This document shows, one piece after another, positions 1-8,054 of a DNA stretch of 8,054 nucleotides. A program made the translations under genes and the position numbers. The notes under the pieces were generated by a model, which was not told where the DNA came from, ran no database searches, and was given only the letters and a program-made list of their open reading frames with translations. This DNA is from Candidatus Neomicrothrix sp. UBA4742 (GTDB taxonomy: Bacteria; Actinomycetota; Acidimicrobiia; Acidimicrobiales; Acidimicrobilacustridaceae). How positions within the stretch are numbered: position 1 is the first letter of the stretch; every line of letters begins with the position of its first letter. The stretch is from contig DHIQ01000031.1 in the NCBI GenBank assembly GCA_002403895.1, forward strand, positions 833 through 8,886, read 5' to 3'.

Positions 1-2
1 TC

Positions 3-1172
3 ATCAACAAGTGGGACCGCCCGGGCCATGAGGCCCTGGATCTGCTCGACGAGATCGAGAAGCAGATCGGGCTCACACCGACGCCGGTCACCTGGCCGGT
101 GGGTATCGCCGGCGACTTCCGCGGCGTGATCGACCGTCGGAGCGGCGAGTTCACCCGCTTCACCCGGGTGGCCCGTGGCGCCACCGAGGCTCCCGAGGAG
201 CTAGTGGGACCAGAGCGAGCCGAGGTCGAGGAGGGCCCGGCGTGGACGGCGGCGGCCGCCGACCTCGAGCTGCTCGACGGCACCGTCGCGGATCTCGATC
301 CCAAGGCCTTCCTGGCCGGCGAGGCCACCCCCGTGTTCTTCGGCTCGGCGTTGACCAACTTCGGCGTGCGAAAACTGCTGGACGCGGTGATCGCACTGGT
401 TCCGCCACCGTCGCCACGTGAGGACGTCGACGGGGTACCCCGACCACTCGATGCACCGTTCTCGGGGTTCGTGTTCAAGGTCCAGGCCAATATGGACCCG
501 TCGCACCGCGATCGCATCGCCTTCCTTCGGGTGTGCTCGGGCCGATTCGAGCGGGGCATGGTGGTGACCCACGAGACCACGGGAAAACCGTTTGCCACCA
601 AGTACGCCCATCAGGTGTTCGGCCAGGAGCGCGAGACCATCGAGGAGGCGTACCCCGGGGACGTGATCGGCCTCGTCAACGCCACCGACGTGAAGGTGGG
701 CGACACCCTCTACGTGGACGAGGCGGTGCGGTTCCCGGCCATCCCCAGCTTCGCTCCGGAGCACTTCAGTGTGATCCGCGTGCGGGATACCAGTCGGTTC
801 AAGCAGTTCCGGCGGGGGATCGCCCAGCTCGACGAGGAAGGCGTGGTCCAGGTCCTGCGCGATGCCGACGTGGGGGACCAGGCACCGATCCTGGCCGCGG
901 TGGGCCCTATGCAGTTCGAGGTGGCCGTCCACCGGCTGGAAAACGAGTTCGGGGCGCCGGTGGAGCTGAGCCCGACGTCGTACCGCTTGGCCCGGCGTAC
1001 CGACGATGCCGGGGCCGAGGCGCTCAAGGGCATGCGGGGGGTGCGGGTGGTGCACCGGGCTGACGGCACCACGTTGGCGCTGTTCGAGAGTCAGTACTGG
1101 GTGGAGCGGCTCGAGCAGGAACAGCCGGACCTGCTGCTCGAGCGGCTGGTGGCCGAAGGCAGCGTGGGCTAG
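3..1172 (+). CDS. prfC: Peptide chain release factor 3 (RF3), 5'-truncated by the window edge
   Basis: RF3 is a cytoplasmic translational GTPase that removes RF1/RF2 from the ribosome after peptide release. The frame is open from the first bases, so the true start lies upstream. The visible 389 residues begin at the G4 guanine-specificity motif, INKWD (normally NKLD), and then match RF3 in order: a LLDEIE helix, TWPVG, the end of the G domain (FFGSALTNFGV, the G5-like SALT), and domain II (FVFKVQANMDP, HRDRIAFLRVCSG, EEAYPGDVIGL). Domain III follows, with FRRGIAQLDEEGVVQV and GPMQFEV. E. coli RF3 is 529 residues with NKLD near 141, so the expected remainder is almost exactly what is seen and the C-terminus is complete. 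The G1-G3 motifs lie outside the window. EF-G is unlikely because the domain III signature and the length after G4 are those of RF3. The TAG stop is two bases before the next gene, suggesting cotranscription. Confidence 0.95.
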   Translation: MNKWDRPGHEALDLLDEIEKQIGLTPTPVTWPVGIAGDFRGVIDRRSGEFTRFTRVARGATEAPEELVGPERAEVEEGPAWTAAAADLELLDGTVADLDPKAFLAGEATPVFFGSALTNFGVRKLLDAVIALVPPPSPREDVDGVPRPLDAPFSGFVFKVQANMDPSHRDRIAFLRVCSGRFERGMVVTHETTGKPFATKYAHQVFGQERETIEEAYPGDVIGLVNATDVKVGDTLYVDEAVRFPAIPSFAPEHFSVIRVRDTSRFKQFRRGIAQLDEEGVVQVLRDADVGDQAPILAAVGPMQFEVAVHRLENEFGAPVELSPTSYRLARRTDDAGAEALKGMRGVRVVHRADGTTLALFESQYWVERLEQEQPDLLLERLVAEGSVG

Positions 1173-1174
1173 CC

Positions 1175-3238
1175 GTGCCGGCGCCCGCTTCCGCCCGGTC
1201 GATGAGCCCGCTGGTCGTCGCGCTGCTCGCCGTGGCGCTCATCGCCGGCGCCTGTTCGAGTTCGAGTCCGTCTGCCGCGCCCGACACCACACTCCCGCCC
1301 CTCCAGGGCTCGCTCTCCGACGTCACCCTCGGCGGGACCGACTGCGAGTTCTTCAGCCAGGGCAACTGCCTGTTCCCGTTCCCCTCCAACCACTTCACCC
1401 GTGAGGACCCGTCCACCGGCACCGGCCTGCGGGTCGCGTTCACCCGCGACGCCATGCCGGTCAACGTCGACGGCGTCCGCATCGATCCCACCGAGTGGAA
1501 TCGCAACGACGGCTTCAGCCCCGGCGGTCCGATCATCGCCCAGGTCACCGGCCTCGATCTGGCCGCCACCAACGCCCCACCCATCACCGACATCGCCCGC
1601 TCCCTCGATGCTGACTCCCCCATCGTCGTGATCGACGCCGACACCGGTGAGCGGCGGCCGTTCTTCGCTGAGCTCGACGGCCACGCCGCCGCCGATAGCC
1701 CCCAGCAGGCCCTGCTCATCCACCCCGCAGTGAACCTGACCGACGGGCACCGCTATGTGGTGGCCCTGCGCAACCTCAAGCGAGCGGACGGGTCGGCCAT
1801 CGATGGACCCTCGCCCGCCTTCCATGCCTACCGGGATCGCCTACAGACCGACGTGCCCGCCGTCGAAGCCCGCCGCCGCGCCATGGAATCGATCTTCGCC
1901 ACGCTGCAGGCCGCCGGCGTCGACCGCGGCGACCTCTACGTGGCCTGGGACTTCACCGTGGCCAGCACCGCCAACCTCACCGCCCGGGTGCTCGCCATGC
2001 GCGATGACGCCTTCGCCTCGCTCAACGCCAAGGCGCCCACCTTCACCATTACCTCGAGCGAGGACAACCCCGACCGTTCGGCCTCCGGATGGCGTCGGGT
2101 GGTCAAGGGGACGCTCGACGTGCCCAGCTACCTGACGGGCACGGGCGAGCCCGGCACGGTCCTGAACAACGGCGCCGACCCCAACGGCATCCCCACCCGC
2201 AACGGCACCATGGCCGTGCCGTTCACCTGCGTGATCCCCCGCAGCGCCACCGCGGGGGCCGAGCCCACCGTTCTCTACGGTCACGGCCTGCTGGGCAGCC
2301 AGGAGGAGGGCGAGGGCGTCGGCAAGGAGGTCGGCGACCAGCTGAAGGTCAACGTGTGCGCCGTCGACTGGATCGGCATGGCCGGTAGCGACACCGGTCC
2401 GATCGTCACCATGCTCAAGGATCTGAGCGGCTTCCGGGTCATCCCCGACCGGCTCCAACAGTCGTTCATCAACTTCCTGTTCCTCGGGCGGGCCGCGAAG
2501 TCACCCGACGGCTTCGCCAGCAATCTCGCGTTCCAGACCTCAGATGCCACCGGACAGCTCACCCCCGCGATGAACGACGAGCTGGCTTACGTGGGCAACA
2601 GCCAGGGGGGTATCTTCGGCGGCTCGCTCAGCGCCGTGGCCCAGGACTGGACCCGCTCGTTCCTCGGGGTCCCGGGCATGAGCTACGCCACCTTGCTCAA
2701 CCGCAGCGTCGATTTCGACGAGTTCGACCCGATCTTCACCGGGCCCTATCCCGACAAGCTGGTCAACCAGCTGAACCTCGGCCTCATGCAGATGCTGTGG
2801 GACCGGGGAGAAAACGACGGCTACGCCAATCACCTCACCACGGACCCCCTCCCCGACACGCCAACCAAGCAGGTCCTGCTGTTCGCCGCCTTCGGCGACC
2901 ACCAGGTGGCCAACGTCACCACCGACGTCTTAGCCAGGACCATCGGCGCCAAGATCCGCCAGCCCGCGCTGGCCGACGGTCGGTCGACCGATGTCACTCC
3001 GTTCTGGGGCATCGACGCCACTGACCCCCTACCGTTCGACGGCTCGGCCTACGTCATGTGGGACTTCGCTACGCCGGCGCCACCCTTGGCCAACACCCCC
3101 AACCGGGCCGGCAAGGACCCCCACGGCATGGGTCGTGACGATCCGGCGGTCCTGCACATGGTCGACACGTTCCTCCGCCAGGGGGAACTCATCGACGTTT
3201 GCGACGGGGCGCCCTGCGCCAGCACTCCTTCTGACTGA
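1175..3238 (+). CDS. Predicted secreted lipoprotein with alpha/beta-hydrolase (lipase/esterase-like) fold
   Basis: A 687-residue protein with an N-terminal lipoprotein signal: short n-region with Arg8, hydrophobic stretch 13-24, and a lipobox-like IAGAC with Cys27, followed by a Ser-rich linker. It is probably anchored outside the cytoplasmic membrane. Residues 57-74 carry a Cys pair (C57, C65) and FPFPSNHF, then TGTGLRV. Around 255 is YVAWDFTVAS. These elements recur in large bacterial lipase-like proteins of unknown substrate, related to the 'virulence factor lipase' N-domain type (from memory). The catalytic core shows an oxyanion-type YGHGLLG (H370), the nucleophile elbow GNSQGG (S476), a likely acid D575 in FGDHQV, and a likely His, H650 in DPHGMG. 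The acid and His assignments are inference. GTG at 1175 is preferred over the in-frame ATG at 1202 because it supplies a positive n-region and lies two bases after prfC; no strong Shine-Dalgarno is seen for either. Lipase, esterase or peptidase activity cannot be told apart. Confidence 0.8.
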   Translation: MPAPASARSMSPLVVALLAVALIAGACSSSSPSAAPDTTLPPLQGSLSDVTLGGTDCEFFSQGNCLFPFPSNHFTREDPSTGTGLRVAFTRDAMPVNVDGVRIDPTEWNRNDGFSPGGPIIAQVTGLDLAATNAPPITDIARSLDADSPIVVIDADTGERRPFFAELDGHAAADSPQQALLIHPAVNLTDGHRYVVALRNLKRADGSAIDGPSPAFHAYRDRLQTDVPAVEARRRAMESIFATLQAAGVDRGDLYVAWDFTVASTANLTARVLAMRDDAFASLNAKAPTFTITSSEDNPDRSASGWRRVVKGTLDVPSYLTGTGEPGTVLNNGADPNGIPTRNGTMAVPFTCVIPRSATAGAEPTVLYGHGLLGSQEEGEGVGKEVGDQLKVNVCAVDWIGMAGSDTGPIVTMLKDLSGFRVIPDRLQQSFINFLFLGRAAKSPDGFASNLAFQTSDATGQLTPAMNDELAYVGNSQGGIFGGSLSAVAQDWTRSFLGVPGMSYATLLNRSVDFDEFDPIFTGPYPDKLVNQLNLGLMQMLWDRGENDGYANHLTTDPLPDTPTKQVLLFAAFGDHQVANVTTDVLARTIGAKIRQPALADGRSTDVTPFWGIDATDPLPFDGSAYVMWDFATPAPPLANTPNRAGKDPHGMGRDDPAVLHMVDTFLRQGELIDVCDGAPCASTPSD

Positions 3239-3270
3239 CCGGCGTGTATCGGCACACCCCGACGTCCTTC

Positions 3271-3299
3271 TTGACACATCTCTCGGAATCGACTGGAAT
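3271..3299 (+). promoter_or_regulatory. Predicted sigma70-type promoter for the dtxR-like/hppA operon
   Basis: An exact TTGACA (-35) at 3271-3276 is followed after 17 bases by TGGAAT (-10, 4 of 6 to TATAAT, including the key last T) at 3294-3299. The predicted transcription start is near 3306, giving a leader of roughly 35 bases. A perfect TTGACA at optimal spacing is unusual by chance in DNA this GC-rich. It sits in the only real gap of the window, upstream of a regulator gene. Confidence 0.6.
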
Positions 3300-3311
3300 C
3301 TCAGCCGCCCC

Positions 3312-3337
3312 GATTCAGGTTTGGGGACACCAAAATC
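3312..3337 (+). promoter_or_regulatory. Predicted DtxR/IdeR-like operator overlapping the leader of the repressor gene
   Basis: TTTGG (3320-3324) and CCAAA (3330-3334) form a perfect inverted repeat with a 5-base spacer. Overlapping it, the 19 bases at 3315-3333 match about 12 of 19 positions of the IdeR/DtxR box as I recall it (TTAGGTTAGGCTAACCTAA), with the left half, TCAGGTTTG, the better match. A second offset symmetry, GATT..GGT and ACC..AATC, shares the region. The site lies between the predicted transcription start and the ATG and covers the only G-rich Shine-Dalgarno candidate (GGGGA, 3323-3327). A bound repressor could therefore block both early elongation and initiation. Autoregulation is inferred. 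Confidence 0.5.
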
Positions 3338-3339
3338 TT

Positions 3340-4088
3340 ATGAACCTCGATCTCTCCAAATCCGAGCGCGAGACGCTCAAGGCGATCTATCGCCACACCA
3401 AGGAACAGGCCGAAGCCCACACGGGCGACCTGGCCGAGACCCTCGGTGTGACGCCGGGCACCGTCACCGCCACCGTGAAGCGGCTGGCCGACCGCGCCCT
3501 CGTCGACCATCGCCCGTACCACGGGGTGCAATTCACCCCCGTCGGGCGGCGCCTGGCCGTGTCGGCCATCCGCCGTCATCGCATCGTCGAGCGGTTCCTG
3601 GCCGACATGCTCGGCTACGCCTGGAACGAGGCCGATCGTCTGGCCCCCAGCTTCGAACACGACCTCCCCGACGAGGTCCTCGATCGCCTCTTCGTGGCGC
3701 TGAACCGGCCCACCACCTGTCCCCACGGGTTCCCCATTCCCGAGCCCGAGCAGGACGAGATTCCGGCCCTCCCGCCGCTGTATGACCTCGAGGCCGGCGA
3801 TATGGCCGAGGTCGCGGTGCCGGGCTCGACCGACCCTGAGGTCGTCACCTTCCTCGACGGCCTGGGCGTGCGCCCCGGCGTGCTGGTCGAGGTGCGGGAG
3901 AAGCACCCGTTCGACGGCCCCCTCGTCCTTCGGGTCGACGGTCACGACCGCACGCTGGGCGAGCGGGTCGCCCGCCAGATCTTCGTTCGCAAGACGAACA
4001 CCAGCACGGGCAGCATCGACAACGACGACCGTGCCGTCGACTCACGGGCTGGCAATGACGCCATCCCCGAAAAGGAAGGAACCACCGT

Positions 4089-4092
<4 letters not shown>
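3340..4092 (+). CDS. DtxR/MntR-family metal-dependent transcriptional repressor with FeoA/SH3-like domain
   Basis: A 250-residue cytoplasmic DNA-binding protein of the usual length for three-domain DtxR/IdeR regulators (about 230). Residues 5-75 form the winged helix-turn-helix, with the recognition region LGVTPGTVTATVKRL and wing VQFTPVG. Residues 76-140 form the metal-binding and dimerisation domain: RRHRIVERFL (H80, E84, matching DtxR His79 and Glu83), FEHDLPDEV (E106, H107, matching Glu105 and His106), and CPHGFPIP at 127-134. Residues 148-217 are the FeoA-like SH3 domain. Residues 218-250 are a polar tail. Some ligands differ: the DtxR Cys102/MntR Glu99 position is Pro103, DtxR His98 is Asp99, and DtxR Met10/MntR Asp8 is Glu11, so metal specificity cannot be copied from iron or manganese members. 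The ATG at 3340 fits the family N-terminus; an upstream in-frame GTG at 3244 would add 32 unrelated residues and cover the promoter. The stop overlaps hppA as ATGA. Confidence 0.9.
4072..4080 (+). promoter_or_regulatory. Strong Shine-Dalgarno for hppA inside the repressor gene
   Basis: AAGGAAGGA lies eight bases before the hppA ATG at 4089, within the final codons of the repressor gene. It is the clearest ribosome-binding site in the window. It supports the ATG at 4089 and high, independently initiated translation of the pump in addition to coupling through the ATGA overlap. Confidence 0.75.
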
Positions 4093-6599
<2,507 letters not shown>

Positions 6600-6610
6600 C
6601 CGGCCACGGA

Positions 6611-7387
6611 GTGCTGCGACTCACGAACCTCCTCGGCCGCCCGGCCACGGCCGACGCGGCCGACGTGGGCGCGCTGCGCGACCTCAGCTTCCGTCTCGGC
6701 GCGTCCGGGAGCCAACCCACCGTGGCGGGACCTGCCGTGGAGGGCCTCGTGGTGGGGCGGAGGTCGGCGACCAGGTTGGTGCCGTGGAGCGCGATCGATC
6801 CGACTTCGATCGGCGACCACAGTGACCGTCGGACACCGGTCCGGCTGATCACCGCCCTCCCGCCGACCCGCGAGCTGTTCGACGACGAGCTCCTGCTGGG
6901 CCGCGACGTCCTCGATACCCAGATCATCGATGTGGTGGGACACCGGGTGAACCGGGTGGGCGACATCATCCTCGAACCGAGGGACGGGAGGTTGGTCACC
7001 GTCGGGGTGGAAGTGGGGCCCGCATCCCTGGTCCGCCGCCTCGGCTTCCGGCGCGCCGCCGACCACCTGGCCGAGCACGTGGTGGCTTGGACGGATCTGC
7101 ATCTCACCTCGGCCCGCGGCCACACCGTGCAGCTGGCTACGAGCGCCGCCGCGCTCCATCGCCTCGATGCGGGCGAGCTGGCTGAGCTCATCGCCCGGCT
7201 CCCGTCGAGCCACGCGGTCGACGTCCTCGCAGCCGTGCCCCCGGAACGGGCCACCGAGGCCCTGCACCTCTCCCACCCGCACCTGCGGGGGCGGCTGCGC
7301 CGGCTGCAGGTCTCGACCGAGCCCGCTCGCCCGCGTTGGCAGCGGCTGCGGGGGTGGGACCGCCGCCACGGGCCGGTGCAACGGTGA
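6611..7387 (+). CDS. Soluble PRC-barrel / MgtE N-domain-like protein, probable partner of the adjacent transporter
   Basis: A 258-residue protein with no signal peptide or membrane helix. Residues 1-70 look like a degenerate PRC-barrel half (VEGLVVGRRSATRLVPWSAI). Residues 95-150 are a clearer PRC-barrel (LDTQIIDVVGHRVNRVGDIIL). Residues 180-235 resemble the MgtE N-domain superhelix (LHRLDAGELAELIARL, then VDVLAAVPPERATEAL and LRGRLRRL). The C-terminus is Arg-rich. In MgtE Mg2+ channels this fold, together with CBS domains, senses cytosolic Mg2+ and gates the pore; here both the CBS pair and the pore domain are absent. The gene ends in a GTGA overlap with the Nramp-like gene, so a regulatory or scaffolding role for that transporter is inferred. 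The GTG start at 6611 is weakly supported: no good Shine-Dalgarno is visible, but it fits the 11-base gap after hppA. Domain calls are by eye; the MgtE_N-like part is the less certain. Confidence 0.75.
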   Translation: MLRLTNLLGRPATADAADVGALRDLSFRLGASGSQPTVAGPAVEGLVVGRRSATRLVPWSAIDPTSIGDHSDRRTPVRLITALPPTRELFDDELLLGRDVLDTQIIDVVGHRVNRVGDIILEPRDGRLVTVGVEVGPASLVRRLGFRRAADHLAEHVVAWTDLHLTSARGHTVQLATSAAALHRLDAGELAELIARLPSSHAVDVLAAVPPERATEALHLSHPHLRGRLRRLQVSTEPARPRWQRLRGWDRRHGPVQR

Positions 7388-8054
7388 GCAGCTCACTCCC
7401 CGCCATGCGGTCGGCGCGCCCTTCGCGTTCACCGCGCCGCCTGTCGTTGATGGTGCTGATCGGCGTTGTCGGGCCGGGGCTCCTGGCCGGGCTCTCCGAT
7501 GACGATCCGGCCGGGATCACCACCTACTCCGCCCTCGGCGCCGAACACGGCTACCAACTCCTGTGGGTCCTGCTGCTGGCCACGGTCGCCCTCATCTTGT
7601 TCCACGACCTCGGGTCCCGCATGGGGGTGGTCACCGGGCAGGGCATGATCGGTCTCATACGTCAGCGGTTCGGAGTACGGCTGGCGGCGGTGGCCCTCAC
7701 CGCGCTGGTGGTGGCCAACATCGGCACCACCTGCGCCGAGTTCGCCGGCATCGCCGCCGGCTTCGAGTTGTTCGGGGTGAGCCGCTACCTGAGCGTGCCG
7801 CTGGCCGCCATCGGGGTGTCGGTACTCGTGCTCAAGGGGAGCTTCCATCGCGTCGAGCACGTCTTCCTCGCGCTGTGCTCGGTCTTCGTGGCCTACATCG
7901 CCGCCGGGATCCTCGCCCACCCGGACTGGGGGGCGACCGCCCGAGGGCTGGTGGTTCCGTCCATGCCGCTCGATCGCTCCACCATCGTGTTGGTGACCGC
8001 TACCGTCGGCACCACCCTGGCCCCGTGGGGCTTGAGCTTCATCCAGTCCTACGC
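7384..8054 (+). CDS. Nramp/SLC11-like divalent cation transporter, Mg2+-transporter-like variant, 3'-truncated by the window edge
   Basis: An open frame runs from GTG 7384 to the window end (223 full codons). It encodes a polytopic membrane protein beginning with a basic n-region and the SLC11 first helix GPGLLAGLSDDDPAGITTYS. Helices follow at roughly 57-75, 96-115, 125-160 and 160-180, then helix 6 with VGTTLAPWGLSFIQSY. The two discontinuous helices 1 and 6 form the substrate site of the family. Canonical Mn/Fe transporters have DPGN and MPH; here these read D41-P-A-G44 and A213-P-W215, so the metal-liganding Asn and Met are gone while the Asp stays. As I recall, loss of that Met and Asn marks the SLC11-related Mg2+ transporters (NRMTs). 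GTG 7384 is preferred because its GTGA overlaps the previous stop; in-frame ATGs at 7405 and 7450 are alternatives, the latter cutting close to helix 1. The substrate call is inference and the second half is unseen. Confidence 0.85.
   Translation, partial: MSSSLPAMRSARPSRSPRRLSLMVLIGVVGPGLLAGLSDDDPAGITTYSALGAEHGYQLLWVLLLATVALILFHDLGSRMGVVTGQGMIGLIRQRFGVRLAAVALTALVVANIGTTCAEFAGIAAGFELFGVSRYLSVPLAAIGVSVLVLKGSFHRVEHVFLALCSVFVAYIAAGILAHPDWGATARGLVVPSMPLDRSTIVLVTATVGTTLAPWGLSFIQSY

Larger units (their letters stand above)
3239..3339 (+). other. Only substantial intergenic gap: start of a new transcription unit
   Basis: These 101 bases separate the hydrolase stop from the repressor start. They are more AT-rich towards the right end than the surrounding genes. 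They contain a -35/-10 pair and a palindrome before the ATG (listed separately). At 3241-3260 is an imperfect GGCGTGT/ACACCCC hairpin without a T-tract, which could end transcription from upstream but is weak. Confidence 0.6.

Noticed and set aside
1254..1270. Short direct repeat of TTCGAG just after the lipobox Cys
   Set aside because: It encodes the Ser-rich linker typical of lipoproteins. Two copies of six bases are not enough to call a repeat.
3241..3260. Possible terminator hairpin after the hydrolase gene (GGCGTGT with ACACCCC)
   Set aside because: The stem is short with a mismatch and has no following T-tract, so it is not convincing as an intrinsic terminator.
3244..3339. Upstream GTG start at 3244 for the DtxR-like gene
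   Set aside because: It would add 32 residues absent from the family, and the codons would cover the predicted promoter and operator. The ATG at 3340 matches the family N-terminus.

Overview
The window is GC-rich DNA from what looks like a high-GC actinobacterium. An Acidimicrobiia-type lineage is my best guess, from the base composition, the style of the lipoprotein hydrolase and the K+-independent proton pyrophosphatase. That is an impression from sequence style, not a phylogenetic result. All five genes lie on the + strand and are tightly packed. I see no RNA genes, insertion sequences, CRISPR arrays or attachment sites.

Layout. (1) Positions 3-1172 hold the C-terminal three quarters of peptide chain release factor 3 (prfC), cut by the window start. 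(2) Positions 1175-3238, two bases after the prfC stop, encode a large predicted lipoprotein with an alpha/beta-hydrolase core. (3) The only real intergenic gap, 3239-3339, holds a consensus-like promoter (TTGACA, 17-base spacer, TGGAAT). Just downstream is a palindromic element resembling a DtxR/IdeR operator, immediately before the start codon of (4) a DtxR-family metal-dependent repressor (3340-4092). (5) hppA, a K+-independent H+-translocating membrane pyrophosphatase (4089-6599), overlaps the regulator by ATGA. (6) A soluble PRC-barrel/MgtE_N-like protein (6611-7387) follows 11 bases later. (7) An Nramp/SLC11-like transporter (from 7384, cut by the window end) overlaps that gene by GTGA.

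The four genes from 3340 to the end look like one metal-responsive transcription unit. The likely logic is inference: the DtxR-like repressor senses a divalent cation and represses its own operon through the operator next to its start. The operon then supplies a divalent cation importer, a cytoplasmic partner carrying the MgtE-type Mg2+-sensing fold, and a proton pump whose true substrate is Mg-pyrophosphate. Two details point away from classical iron or manganese. The transporter has lost the canonical Nramp metal-site Asn and Met (DPAG for DPGN, APW for MPH), as in the SLC11-related Mg2+ transporters. The regulator has Pro where DtxR has Cys102 and MntR has a Glu ligand. A Mg2+-linked pyrophosphatase/transport operon under an atypical DtxR regulator is the most interesting reading of this window.
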